DNA from: Alteriqipengyuania lutimaris
GTDB taxonomy: Bacteria; Pseudomonadota; Alphaproteobacteria; Sphingomonadales; Sphingomonadaceae
NCBI RefSeq assembly: GCF_003363135.1
Contig: NZ_QRBB01000001.1
Coordinates: forward strand, 1,364,001 to 1,428,000
Length of the DNA stretch: 64,000 nucleotides
Reading direction: 5' to 3'
Of this stretch, positions 6,912-16,389 are shown in pieces (the stretch's first letter is position 1; every line of letters starts with the position of its first letter). The position numbers and the translations under genes were made by a program. The notes under the pieces are model-generated. The model saw only the letters and a list, made by a program, of their open reading frames with translations, had not been told where the DNA came from and searched no databases.

Positions 6912-9100
6912 CAGTCCGGCATAGCCGCGATCACGCGGTCGGGCGTCATCGGGTAGTCGAAGATGCGCGCGCCGGAGGCGTTGTAGATCGCATTGGCAAT
7001 CGCCGCCGCGCCGCCGCACATGCCGAGCTCGCCGATGCCCTTGGCCTGGATCGGACTCGCGGCGGGATCGCGTTCCTCGACCATGATGACATCGAGATCG
7101 GGCACGTCGCGGTGCACGGGAACATGATATTCGGCGAGGTCGCAATTGGCCAGGTGCCCGTCGCGCGGATCGAATTCGAGCGCTTCGGTCAGCGCCACGC
7201 CGATGCTCCAGGTAATGCCGCCGAGGCACTGCGAGCGCGCGGTCTTCTGGTTCAGCACGCGCCCGAAACCGAACGCGCCGAGCATCCGGTCGACCCGCGT
7301 TTCGCCGGTGAATCGGTTCACCCGGACCTGCGCGAAGAAGGCGCCGAAGCCCGATGCAGTGAAATCGTCCTCGATATCGCCCGGTTCGTAATGGCCTTCG
7401 CGGACGAGATCCTTGCCGTCGAGCAGGCTCGTGAGGCTCTCGCCCGACGACGCCTTGCCGTCCGTCAGTTCGAGGTCGCTCTCGGCAATACCGATGCGCT
7501 CGGCCAGTTCCTCGCGGATCGCATTGCTCGCGACATAGACCGCAGAGCCGATCGAGGATGCGCCCCAGCTGCCACCCGATCCGGGGCCGCGCGGATGGCG
7601 CGTATCGCCCAGATCGACGAGCACCTTGTCGGGCGCAAGGCCCAGCATCTCGCCCGCCAGCTGCGCCATGATCGTATAGGTCCCGGTGCCGATATCGGTC
7701 ATGTCGGTTTCGACCAGCGCGGTGCCGTCCGCCTTCAGCGTGACGCGCGCCTTCGCTTCGGAAATATTGTGAACGCGTGCGGCGCTGGCCATGCCTGTGC
7801 CGACCCACCACTCGCCCTCTTGCGTGTGGCGGGGCTTGCGCGGCCCATGGTCCCAGCCGAAGGCCTCGGCCCCCTGCTTCAGGCATTCCGCCAGCTTGTG
7901 CGACGAGAAGGGCAGGCCGGACTCGGGGGCTTTCTCGGGAATATTCTTCAGCCGCAATTCCACCGGATCGATCCCGGCCTTTTCCGCCAGCACATCCATC
8001 GCCGCCTCGAGCGCGGGCATGCCCACGGCCTCGCCGGGCGCGCGCACCGATCCGGCGGTCATCCGGTGGATCCGGGCGACCTCCAGCATCAGCTCGCGGT
8101 TTTCGCCGGCATAGAGGAAGTGCGAGGATTGCAGCACCGGCTCTGCGAATGACTCGCGCGGCAGGTTGGAAACCAGCGCGTGATGGCCGAAACCGGTCAG
8201 CTTGCCGTCGGCATCGGTGCACAGCCGCAGCCGCTGGGTCGTTTCCGAGCGGCGCATGATGCACTGGAACACCTGCTGGCGCGACATCACGACGCGCACC
8301 GGTCGCCCGAGCTGCCTGGCTGCAATCGCGGCGGCAACGGTTTCCTCGCTCAACCCGAGCTTCGAACCGAAACCCCCGCCGACGAAGCGGGAGACCAAGC
8401 GGATATCGTCCTCTTCCATGCCCAGCGAGTCGGCCAGTTCGCTGATATTGTAGTTGGGCATCTGCAGGGATGCGTAGACCGTCAGCTTGTCGCCATCCCA
8501 CTGCGCAATGGCTGCATGAGGTTCCATCGCGGCCGAGGAATGACCCTTGGTGGTGATCGTGACGTCGACCGAATGCGCGGCCTGCGCCATCGCATGTGCC
8601 AGGTCGCCCTGCCGCACGGTTTCGTCCTCCTGCTCCTCGGGTTCGACCGCCTGGGGGTCGAGCGGAGCGTCGTCCTCTTCGCGATATTCGACCCGCAGGT
8701 GCTTGGCCGCATCGCGCGCCTGTTCGAAGCTCTCCGCGACGACCAGTGCGATCGGCTGGCCCCAGTACGACACTTGCCTGGGACCCTGCTCGGGCGCTTC
8801 GCCCGCAGTGCCCTGTGCGGCGCGGGTTGTCATCCGCGCATCGTCGATCACCGCGAGGACGCCGGGCATGGCGAGCGCCGCGTCCTTGTCGATCGCAGTC
8901 ACTTCGCCGCGCGTGATCGTGGACGTCACGAGGACGCCTTCCGCGCAGCCGTCCAGCACATACTCGGCAGCATAGGGCGCCGTGCCGGTGACCTTCGCCA
9001 TGCCTTCGACCCGCGGCAGCGCCGTGCCCAGCGTGCCTTGCTTCATGTCGTCGAGGCGGTTGGCCTTGTCCGGCTTGTTCTGCTTGAAATGGACGGTCAT
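6911..9100 (-). CDS. paoC: Aldehyde oxidoreductase molybdenum-binding subunit (PaoC-like)
   Basis: This 729-residue large subunit of the xanthine dehydrogenase family starts at ATG 9100, overlapping the FAD-subunit stop (ATGA). The N-terminus has PRVEGMAKVTGTAPYAAEY, the domain seen at the start of PaoC/YagR proteins. Further signature blocks are FVGGGFGSKLG, SVRAPGEAVG (the conserved arginine-containing loop), the GSGGSWG region after TRHPRGPG, and GIGELGMCGGAAAIANAIYN, which supplies the catalytic glutamate (GxGE). It should oxidise aldehydes to acids with water as oxygen donor, using Mo-MCD, and pass electrons through paoA and paoB. Aromatic aldehydes are the usual PaoABC substrates, consistent with the nearby feruloyl-CoA-synthase-like gene, but this is not proven. 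Confidence 0.9.
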   Translation of the reverse strand: MTVHFKQNKPDKANRLDDMKQGTLGTALPRVEGMAKVTGTAPYAAEYVLDGCAEGVLVTSTITRGEVTAIDKDAALAMPGVLAVIDDARMTTRAAQGTAGEAPEQGPRQVSYWGQPIALVVAESFEQARDAAKHLRVEYREEDDAPLDPQAVEPEEQEDETVRQGDLAHAMAQAAHSVDVTITTKGHSSAAMEPHAAIAQWDGDKLTVYASLQMPNYNISELADSLGMEEDDIRLVSRFVGGGFGSKLGLSEETVAAAIAARQLGRPVRVVMSRQQVFQCIMRRSETTQRLRLCTDADGKLTGFGHHALVSNLPRESFAEPVLQSSHFLYAGENRELMLEVARIHRMTAGSVRAPGEAVGMPALEAAMDVLAEKAGIDPVELRLKNIPEKAPESGLPFSSHKLAECLKQGAEAFGWDHGPRKPRHTQEGEWWVGTGMASAARVHNISEAKARVTLKADGTALVETDMTDIGTGTYTIMAQLAGEMLGLAPDKVLVDLGDTRHPRGPGSGGSWGASSIGSAVYVASNAIREELAERIGIAESDLELTDGKASSGESLTSLLDGKDLVREGHYEPGDIEDDFTASGFGAFFAQVRVNRFTGETRVDRMLGAFGFGRVLNQKTARSQCLGGITWSIGVALTEALEFDPRDGHLANCDLAEYHVPVHRDVPDLDVIMVEERDPAASPIQAKGIGELGMCGGAAAIANAIYNASGARIFDYPMTPDRVIAAMPD

Positions 9101-10079
9101 GCCGCGTCCTCCGTTGCGTGTTCGAGGACGGCGTGAAGCGTGCGCCGTGCGAGGGGGATCTTGAAATCGTTCTCGCCGTAACCGCGCGCATCTTCGAGCA
9201 GGATGTCCGCGGCCTTGTCGAACAGCTGCGTCGACGGAGCCTTGCCGATTAGAGCTTCGGACACGCGCGGATCGTGCCACGGCTTGTGCGCGATGCCGCC
9301 GAAAGCGAGGTCCGCGCGGGTGAAGAGGCCGCCTTCCATCTCGACGATGGCGGCGATGGAAACGAGCGCGAAGGCATATGACGAGCGTTCGCGGACCTTG
9401 CGATAGATCTGCGTGCCCGCGACGGGAGGCGGCAGCGTGATCCGGGTGACGAGCTCGCCCGCTTCGAGCACGTTGTCGCGCCACGGCGTATCGCCGGGCA
9501 GGCAATGGAATTCGCGGACCGGGACGCTCCGTTCGCCGCCTTCGGGCGTGGTGATGTGAACCTGTGCGTCCAGCGCGCTCAGCGCCACGGCCATATCGCC
9601 GGGGTAGGTCGCGATGCACTGGTCGCTGGTACCGAGGATGCCGTGCAGCTTCGCGATCCCGTTGATCGCGCCGCATCCGCTACCGGGCTCGCGCTTGTTG
9701 CAGGGTTGGTCGATATTGGTGAAGTAGTAGCAGCGCGTGCGCTGGCACAGGTTGCCGCCATTCGTGGCCTTGTTGCGCAACTGCTGGGTGGCCCCGGCAA
9801 GGATCGCGCGCGCCAGAACGGGATAGTCGGACCGCACGCGGGGGTGAACGGCCGTTTCGGTATTGGTCGCCAGCGCTCCGATGGACAGACCGCCGTCGTC
9901 GCTGTCTTCGATCTCGTTGAGGCCGATGCGGTTGATGTCTGCGAGCTGGCGCGGGGTCTCGACCTGCAGTTTCATCAGGTCGAGCAGGTTGGTGCCACCG
10001 GCGATGGGTGCGGTGTCCGGGTCTGCGGTGATCTGCGCTGCGTCGGTCAGCGTGCGGGCGCGGGTGTAGTCGAACGGCC

Positions 10080-10083
<4 letters not shown>
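9097..10083 (-). CDS. paoB: Aldehyde oxidoreductase FAD/4Fe-4S subunit (PaoB-like)
   Basis: The 328 residues form a CO-dehydrogenase/xanthine-dehydrogenase FAD-binding subunit. The FAD loop PIAGGTNLLDLMK sits near residue 30 and GATQQLRNKATNGGNLCQR near 100. An inserted cysteine block, CQRTRCYYF with PCNKREPGSGC, matches the extra 4Fe-4S cluster insertion known from E. coli PaoB and 4-hydroxybenzoyl-CoA reductase. This separates the enzyme from ordinary xanthine dehydrogenases. The start overlaps the paoA stop by ATGA and the end overlaps the paoC start, so the three subunits are strictly coupled in the order A-B-C. Confidence 0.92.
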
Positions 10084-10586
<503 letters not shown>

Positions 10587-10760
10587 ATGCGCCTCCTTTG
10601 CGCATTCAACCACTCTACCTTGGAATTGGGTCCATATTCTTTTGCGTGAGCCCCCCTGCCGCTCCTGCGACGGCAGATTGAGGGCCATGCCAGCCGGAAA
10701 GCGCCACTCGCCGGAGTGCATTGCGGCACCCCGGCGGAGCGTTTCGTCATGCAGCCGGCG

Positions 10761-11354
10761 TCAGGCCGCCAGCCTCTCGATGGTCTGAGCGGCGGCTTCG
10801 ATCTTCTCCTCGCCATCGACACCCATGATGCCGTCGGCGGCCACGATCTCGACATCGGTGATGCCGAGGAAGCCGAGGAAGTGGCGCAGCCAGGGCGTGA
10901 GGAAGTCGATCTCGCTACCGATCGGCGTGCCACCGCTGGCGATGACGACATAGGCCTTCTTGCCGGTCAGCAGGCCTTCCGGGCCGCTTTCGGTATAGCG
11001 GAACGTGGTCCCGGCGCGCGCGACCAGATCGGCCCAAGCCTTCAGCGTGGAGGGCATGGTGAAGTTGTAGACCGGCAGGCTGAGGACCAGCGTATCGGCG
11101 GCCTGGAGTTCCTCGATCAGTGCGTCGGCGACATCTGCCAGCGCCTGCTGCTTCTCGTCACGCTCGGCGGGCGGGGTCAGGTTGGCGGCGAAGCGGTCCG
11201 CGTCGATCAGCGGCAGGTCGTTGGCGGCCAGATCGCGGGTCACGATGTTGGCGTCTGTGCCCTGGCTGATCTTTTCGACCAGCCGGTTGCCGAGCTTGCG
11301 CGAGACGGATTCGCCGCTGCGAATGCTGGCGGTGACATGCAGGATATTGGTCAT
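10761..11354 (-). CDS. azoR: FMN-dependent NADH-azoreductase
   Basis: The 197-residue protein is a flavodoxin-fold AzoR. The FMN phosphate loop begins ILHVTASIRSGESVSRKL, the isoalloxazine-binding PVYNFTMPSTLKAW follows the second strand block, and GLLTGKKAYVVIASGG is the third family signature. AzoR enzymes reduce quinones and azo compounds by two electrons with NADH and protect against quinone stress. ATG 11354 has AAGGA at good spacing. It is 26 bp behind the pirin gene in the same direction, a common pairing, and both are probably controlled by the divergent LysR gene. Confidence 0.93.
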   Translation of the reverse strand: MTNILHVTASIRSGESVSRKLGNRLVEKISQGTDANIVTRDLAANDLPLIDADRFAANLTPPAERDEKQQALADVADALIEELQAADTLVLSLPVYNFTMPSTLKAWADLVARAGTTFRYTESGPEGLLTGKKAYVVIASGGTPIGSEIDFLTPWLRHFLGFLGITDVEIVAADGIMGVDGEEKIEAAAQTIERLAA

Positions 11355-11380
11355 GGGATGTTCCTTTCCGTGTGAGATAT

Positions 11381-12079
11381 TCAGGCCGCGTCGACGAGGA
11401 CGATTTCGCTGTCTTCGAGTGCGGTGATCCGCAGCACATCGAGATCGCTGATCGCTGCGCCGTCGCGTGCGTTGACGGTCTGCCCGTCGATCTCGACCGC
11501 GCCGGTTGCGGGCACAAGATAGGCCTTGCGGTTGGCGCCGAGCGGGTACTCGACCGTTTCCCCGGCAGGGATCGTGGCGCCCACCACCCGCGCATCGGTG
11601 CGGATCGGCAGGGCGTCGGCGTCTTCCTCGTAACCGCTGGCAAGCATCACGAACTGGCCCGCGCGGTCGCCTTTGGGGAAGGGCTTGGCCCCCCATTGCG
11701 GGGCATCGCCTTCGCTGGTCGGGATGATCCAGATCTGGAAGATCTGCGTCACCTCGTCCTCGCGGTTATATTCCGAATGGCGGATGCCGGTGCCCGCGCT
11801 CATCACCTGAACGTCGCCCGCTTCGGTGCGGCCCTTGTTGCCCAGGCTGTCCTCGTGCGTGATCGCGCCTTTGCGGACATAGGTGATGATTTCCATGTCG
11901 CGGTGCGGGTGCGGCGGGAAGCCGGTGTGCGGCTGGATCGTATCGTCGTTCCACACCCGCAGATTGCCCCAGTGGACGCGCGCGGGATCGTGGTAGTTGG
12001 CGAAAGAAAAGTGGTGCTTGGCATCGAGCCAGCCGTGGTTTTCGCCACCGAGACTATCGAAAGGACGCAGTTCGATCAT
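11381..12079 (-). CDS. Pirin family protein (YhhW-like bicupin)
   Basis: The 232-residue bicupin begins with the pirin pattern KHHFSFANYHDPARVHWG. The first cupin carries the metal-binding motif HTGFPPHPHRDMEIITYV (two histidines, one further His and a Glu in the usual order). GTGIRHSEYN and FQIWIIP follow, as in YhhW and quercetinase-type pirins. Some members have quercetin 2,3-dioxygenase activity; others act as redox-sensing cofactors, so the biochemical role is open. It is the first gene of the pirin-azoR unit and faces the LysR gene across 126 bp. A role in quinone or flavonoid detoxification fits both neighbours. Confidence 0.92.
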   Translation of the reverse strand: MIELRPFDSLGGENHGWLDAKHHFSFANYHDPARVHWGNLRVWNDDTIQPHTGFPPHPHRDMEIITYVRKGAITHEDSLGNKGRTEAGDVQVMSAGTGIRHSEYNREDEVTQIFQIWIIPTSEGDAPQWGAKPFPKGDRAGQFVMLASGYEEDADALPIRTDARVVGATIPAGETVEYPLGANRKAYLVPATGAVEIDGQTVNARDGAAISDLDVLRITALEDSEIVLVDAA

Positions 12080-12168
12080 TGCGGTTTTCCTTGTCTTTGG
12101 CGGACATCGGCAGGTGCCGGTTCCGCTGCGTTGGTTCCGATTTAGGCTTGCGCACCCCTGCTGCTAAG

Positions 12169-12187
12169 TGGGATAAGTTCGATCCCA
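12169..12187. promoter_or_regulatory. Inverted repeat upstream of the LysR gene, candidate operator
   Basis: The sequence TGGGAT-AAGTTCG-ATCCCA is a perfect 6-bp inverted repeat with a 7-bp spacer (19 bp in total). It lies in the pirin/LysR divergent gap, directly before the LysR start codon. Size and symmetry fit a LysR-type binding site; the position would also allow autoregulation. There is no experimental or comparative support here. Confidence 0.45.
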
Positions 12188-12205
12188 TTGTTCGAGAAAG
12201 TCGAA

Positions 12206-13123
12206 ATGTCCGAACCCGGCTCCCCCACGCTCGACCAGCTGCAGATTTTCCTCGCAGTGGTCGAGGAGGGCAGCTTCGCCGCCGCCGGACGGCGGCTGAA
12301 CCGCGCGGTGTCGGTGATCAGCTACGGTATCGGCAATCTGGAGGCGCAGCTGGGCCTCACGCTGTTCACGCGCGAGGGCACGAAGAAACCGGTGCTGACC
12401 AAGGAAGGCGAGGCGATCCTGGCCGACGCGCGCGTGGTCGCCGCCGGCCTGGCTGGACTGCGCGCGCGGGCCAGGGGCCTGCTCGAAGGGCTGGAAGCCG
12501 AAGTCAGCCTCGCGGTCGATGTCATGCTGCCTGCCGAGCGGCTGGCGAGCGTGCTGCGCGCCTTCGCCTGCCAATTTCCGACAGTGCCGCTGCGCCTGCA
12601 TGTCGAGGCGCTGGGCGCGGTTGCCGCACTGGTGATCGAGGGAAGGGCAGGACTGGGCATCGCGGGACCCGTCGCCGCCGATATCGAGGGGCTCGACCGG
12701 GTGGAAGCGGGTACGGTCACGCTGGTGCCGGTCGCGGCGCCCGATCATCCGCTGGCGCGGCAGGCGAAGCTCGAGCCCGGCGCCGGGCGCGACCATATCC
12801 AGCTGGTCCTGACCGACCGTTCGCCGCTGACGCAGGGGCGCGACTTCGCGGTCCAATCGCCGCATACCTGGCGGCTGGCGGACCTCGGCGCAAAGCACGC
12901 GCTGCTGCGCGAAGGGATCGGCTGGGGCAACATGCCCCTGCCGATGATCGAGGCCGATCTGGTCGCGGGCACGCTGGTCCGGCTGGCCATGCCCGACGAC
13001 ACCGGCGGCGAGTTCCGCTTCTCCGCGATCTACCGCTCCGACGCGACGCCCGGCCCGGCGACCTCCTGGCTAATGGAGCGCTTCGCGGAGCCGGGCACGG
13101 TCGTTGTTGCAGCCGAGGACTGA
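12206..13123 (+). CDS. LysR family transcriptional regulator
   Basis: The protein has 305 residues. The N-terminal winged HTH reads LDQLQIFLAVVEEGSFAAAG, then RRLNRAVSVISYGIGNLEAQLG and LFTRE, the canonical LysR pattern. It is followed by a linker helix and a periplasmic-binding-protein-like effector domain (AVDVMLPAERLASVLRAF onward). The frame could start at TTG 12188, but ATG 12206 fits the usual short lead before the HTH and leaves the inverted repeat at 12169-12187 upstream. It is divergent from pirin-azoR, the arrangement of LysR proteins that control quinone or electrophile responses. The effector is unknown. Confidence 0.9.
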   Translation: MSEPGSPTLDQLQIFLAVVEEGSFAAAGRRLNRAVSVISYGIGNLEAQLGLTLFTREGTKKPVLTKEGEAILADARVVAAGLAGLRARARGLLEGLEAEVSLAVDVMLPAERLASVLRAFACQFPTVPLRLHVEALGAVAALVIEGRAGLGIAGPVAADIEGLDRVEAGTVTLVPVAAPDHPLARQAKLEPGAGRDHIQLVLTDRSPLTQGRDFAVQSPHTWRLADLGAKHALLREGIGWGNMPLPMIEADLVAGTLVRLAMPDDTGGEFRFSAIYRSDATPGPATSWLMERFAEPGTVVVAAED

Positions 13124-13213
13124 GTGCCCTTCAGGGGGACCATCATCGGCTGCGCGGTGATCATGCCATACCGGCTGTGATCGGCCCGTGCCCGACTCTG
13201 CAGCGCGGCCTGC

Positions 13214-14782
13214 TCAGGAGACCGTATAGCTGCCGTCGATTCGCCGCAGGCCGCCGGTCGCACCTTCGCGCAGGGCTTCGGGCAGCAGCGCCTCGGGCAT
13301 GTCCTGATAGGATACGGGGCGCAGGAAGCGTTCGATCGCCAGCGTCCCCACCGAGGTGCTGCGCCCGTCCGAGGTCGCCGGGAAGGGCCCACCGTGGACC
13401 ATCGCGTGGGTCACGTCGACGCCCGTCGGCCAGCCATTGGCAATGATCCGCCCGGCGAGCTGTTCGAGCACGGGCATCAGCTTCGCCGCAGCTTCGTGGT
13501 CACCGTCGTTCATGTGCAGCGTGGTGGTCAGCTGGCCTTCCATGCCCGAGAGGACCTTGGCCACCTGGTCGAGATCGGCGCAGCGCACGATCAGCGATGC
13601 AGGGCCGAAGACCTCCTCCTGGAAATCGGGATCGGCAAGGAATGCGTCGGCGGACACGGTATAGACCTGCGCCCGCCCGCAGGTACCCGGCGCGTCCTCG
13701 CCCAGGCCGACGAGCTGCGCACCGGCGCGCTCCGAAAGGCGCTTCGCCCCCTCGGCATAGGCCGAGGAAATGCCGGTGGTCAGCATGGTCTGGCCGCCCA
13801 CGTCGGGCAGCGCCTTGGCGGCGGCGGCGACGAAGGTGTCGAGCGCTTCGCTCTCGATCGCGAGCACGATGCCCGGATTGGTGCAGAACTGGCCCGCGCC
13901 CATCGAGAGCGATCCGACATAGGCTTTCGCCAGCTCCTCGGGAGCCTCGGCGAGGCGCGCGGGCAGCAGGGTGACCGGATTGACGCTGCTCATCTCGGCA
14001 TAGACCGGGATCGGCACGGGGCGCGATGCGGCGTGATCCATCAGCGCAAGCCCGCCCTTGCGCGATCCGGTGAAGCCGACTGCGGCGATATGCGGGTCCT
14101 TGACCAGCGCTTCACCCAGCGCGTTTTCGGTGCCGTTGACGAGCGAGAAAACGCCTGCGGGCAGGCCTGCTTCGGCAACCGCCTCGGTGATCGCACCCGC
14201 GACCAGTTCGCTGGTGCCGGGGTGGGCGGGGTGGCCCTTGACCACGACGCAGCATCCGGCGGCAAAGGCGGAGGCGGTGTCGCCGCCCGCCACCGAGAAG
14301 GCGAGCGGGAAGTTCGACGCGCCGAACACCGCGACCGGGCCGAGCGGAATCATCCGCAGCCGCAGGTCGGGTTTGGGCGGGGTCCGCCCGGCATCGGCAT
14401 GGTCGATCCGCAGCGATTGCCATGCGCCGTTCTCGACCTCGTCGGCGAACAGCCGCAACTGGCCGACCGTGCGCCCGCGCTCGCCGTTGAGGCGCGCCTC
14501 GGGCAGGCCGCTTTCCTCCATCGCGCGCTGGGTCAGCGTGTCGCCCAGGGCATCGATCTTGTCGGCTGCAAGCCGGAGGAAGGCCGCACGCTTGGCCAGC
14601 GACAATGCGCCGTACGCCCGCTGCGCCTCGGCCGCGGCGGCGCAGGCGCGCTCCACGTCTTCCTTCGTGGCGGCATGGAATTGCTCGCCGAAGGTATTTC
14701 CGCTGGCCGCTTCGCGGGCCTGGAAGGTCTCGCCGCTCTTCGTCCGCTCGCCTGCAATGAAGTTTTCGCCTGTAATGGTCAT
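13214..14782 (-). CDS. xylA: Alpha-ketoglutarate semialdehyde (2,5-dioxovalerate) dehydrogenase
   Basis: This 522-residue aldehyde dehydrogenase of the 2,5-dioxopentanoate class begins ITGENFIAGE. It has FGASNFPLAFSVAGGDTASA in the cofactor pocket, FTGSRKGG at the dinucleotide site, the general-base glutamate in PVYAEMSSVNP and the nucleophilic cysteine in GAGQFCTNPG. The GRTPPKPDLRLRMIPLGPV stretch is typical of KGSADH enzymes and not of general ALDHs. It would perform the last step of the Weimberg pathway, making 2-oxoglutarate for the TCA cycle. ATG 14782 has AGGAG upstream. It diverges from the sugar transporter across an intergenic region holding one of the shared palindromes, so it is probably co-regulated with xylBCDX. 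The symbol follows Caulobacter usage, not xylose isomerase. Confidence 0.88.
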   Translation of the reverse strand: MTITGENFIAGERTKSGETFQAREAASGNTFGEQFHAATKEDVERACAAAAEAQRAYGALSLAKRAAFLRLAADKIDALGDTLTQRAMEESGLPEARLNGERGRTVGQLRLFADEVENGAWQSLRIDHADAGRTPPKPDLRLRMIPLGPVAVFGASNFPLAFSVAGGDTASAFAAGCCVVVKGHPAHPGTSELVAGAITEAVAEAGLPAGVFSLVNGTENALGEALVKDPHIAAVGFTGSRKGGLALMDHAASRPVPIPVYAEMSSVNPVTLLPARLAEAPEELAKAYVGSLSMGAGQFCTNPGIVLAIESEALDTFVAAAAKALPDVGGQTMLTTGISSAYAEGAKRLSERAGAQLVGLGEDAPGTCGRAQVYTVSADAFLADPDFQEEVFGPASLIVRCADLDQVAKVLSGMEGQLTTTLHMNDGDHEAAAKLMPVLEQLAGRIIANGWPTGVDVTHAMVHGGPFPATSDGRSTSVGTLAIERFLRPVSYQDMPEALLPEALREGATGGLRRIDGSYTVS

Positions 14783-14868
14783 CCGCGTTTCTCCTGTTAT
14801 GTGTTTCGGCTGGTAAGCCTGCGCAAAGCCATGCATTGCATGCTTGCGTTGGCCTCGGTTTCCGTCGT

Positions 14869-14882
14869 AGGTAGCGCTAACA
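14869..14882. promoter_or_regulatory. LacI-type operator, copy 1 (xylA / MFS permease)
   Basis: AGGTAGCGCTAACA matches the locus consensus TGGTAGCGCTACCA at 12 of 14 positions and keeps the full TAGCGCTA core. It sits in the 141-bp gap between the divergent dehydrogenase and permease genes, 42 bp before the permease TTG, so it could serve both. Confidence 0.75.
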
Positions 14883-14923
14883 TAATAAGCCGGTGTTGCA
14901 ACCGGAGGTCAGGGAGCGGAACT

Positions 14924-16327
14924 TTGGATAACGCACGCGATAGCGCCAATATGGCGCTGATCTCGGCGATCGTGGCAGTCGCGACGCTGGGGGGATTTCT
15001 TTTCGGATTCGATAGCGGGGTCATCAACGGAACGGTCGACGGGCTGCGGCTCGCGTTCGATTCGGACGAGGTGGGCACCGGATTCAATGTGGCCTCGATG
15101 CTGCTCGGCTGTGCGGTCGGTGCATTCTTCGCGGGCCGCCTTGCCGACATCATGGGGCGCAAGAAGACGCTCCTGATCGCGGCGGCGTGCTTCATCGTCA
15201 GCGCTTACGGCTCGGGCATTGCGGGCTCGTCCACCGAGTTCGTGATCTACCGCATCATCGGCGGCCTCGCGGTGGGCGCGGCCAGCGTGCTCGCCCCGGT
15301 CTACATCAGCGAAGTGACGCCCGCCAACATGCGCGGGCGCCTCTCCAGCATCCAGCAGGTAATGATCATCGTCGGCCTGACCGCCGCGTTCCTTTCCAAC
15401 TACCTGTTGGCAGAATTCGCGGGATCGTCGATCCAGGAATTCTGGCTTGGCTACGAAGCCTGGCGCTGGATGTTCTGGATCGAGCTGATCCCGGCCACGA
15501 TCTTCCTCGTGGCGCTGCTCTTCATTCCCGAAAGCCCACGCTATCTCGTCAGCCGCTCGCGCGAGACCGCCGCGCACGGCGTGCTCGAACGGCTGTTCGG
15601 CAAGACTTTCGCCACGCGCAAGGTCAGCGAGATCGAGGCTTCGCTCGCCAAGGACCACCGTCCGCGCCTGTCGGACCTGCGCGACAAGGTCAGCGGCAAG
15701 ATCCGCCCGATCGTGTGGACCGGCATCGGCCTCGCGGTGTTCCAGCAGCTCGTCGGCATCAACGTGGTGTTCTACTACGGCGCGGTGCTGTGGCAGGCGG
15801 TCGGCTTCAGCGAGAGCGACGCGCTCAAGATCAACATCCTCAGCGGTGCGATCTCGATCGGTGCGGTCACTCTCGCGATCCTGCTGATCGATCGCCTCGG
15901 GCGCAAACCGCTGTTGCTGATCGGCTCGATCGGCATGGCGATCACGCTGAGCACCGTCGCCATCGCTTTCATGAGCGGCGAGCTCGTGGACGGGAGGCTC
16001 AACCTTTCGGACGATGCGGGGCTGACCGCGCTGATCGCGGCGAACCTTTACGTCGCGTTCTTCAACTTCAGCTGGGGCCCCGTGATGTGGGTGATGCTGG
16101 GCGAGATGTTCCCCAACCAGATCCGCGGATCGGGTCTGGCGGTCAGCGGCTTCGCGCAGTGGATCGCCAATTTCGGGATCACCATGACGTTCCCGATCAT
16201 GCTCGCGGGCATCGGCCTGACCGGAGCCTACGGCTTCTACGCCGCCAGCGCCGCCGTGTCGGTCGTCTTCGTCTGGCTGCTGGTCCGCGAAACCAAGGGG
16301 ATCGAACTGGAGGACATGCAGGGCTGA
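14924..16327 (+). CDS. Sugar porter family MFS transporter (D-xylose/sugar:H+ symporter-like)
   Basis: The 467 residues have 12 hydrophobic segments and the sugar-porter signatures. They are GRLADIMGRKKTLL between TM2 and TM3, IYRIIGGLAVGAASVLAPVY, PESPRYLV after TM6, the sugar-binding QQLVGINVVFYYG in TM7, DRLGRKPLL after TM8, and the terminal RETKGIELEDMQ. It is homologous in outline to E. coli XylE and GalP. TTG 14924 is used because AGGGAG precedes it; the next in-frame ATG (14951) has no ribosome-binding site. It carries monosaccharide across the inner membrane after extracellular and periplasmic hydrolysis. The gene is followed at 62 bp by a halogenase-like gene, probably in one transcript. 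Confidence 0.9.
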   Translation: MDNARDSANMALISAIVAVATLGGFLFGFDSGVINGTVDGLRLAFDSDEVGTGFNVASMLLGCAVGAFFAGRLADIMGRKKTLLIAAACFIVSAYGSGIAGSSTEFVIYRIIGGLAVGAASVLAPVYISEVTPANMRGRLSSIQQVMIIVGLTAAFLSNYLLAEFAGSSIQEFWLGYEAWRWMFWIELIPATIFLVALLFIPESPRYLVSRSRETAAHGVLERLFGKTFATRKVSEIEASLAKDHRPRLSDLRDKVSGKIRPIVWTGIGLAVFQQLVGINVVFYYGAVLWQAVGFSESDALKINILSGAISIGAVTLAILLIDRLGRKPLLLIGSIGMAITLSTVAIAFMSGELVDGRLNLSDDAGLTALIAANLYVAFFNFSWGPVMWVMLGEMFPNQIRGSGLAVSGFAQWIANFGITMTFPIMLAGIGLTGAYGFYAASAAVSVVFVWLLVRETKGIELEDMQG

Positions 16328-16389
16328 TCCGTCTGACCGGGCGGCGGGCCATGCTTCGCCGCCCACAGATGGGGTAGGGCGATCCGGCG

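Noticed and set aside
10587..10721. N-terminal extension of PaoA to an ATG at 10721
   Set aside because: The extra 45 residues resemble neither a Tat signal nor PaoA sequence, while TTG 10586 has a near-perfect AAAGGAGG and fits the start of homology.
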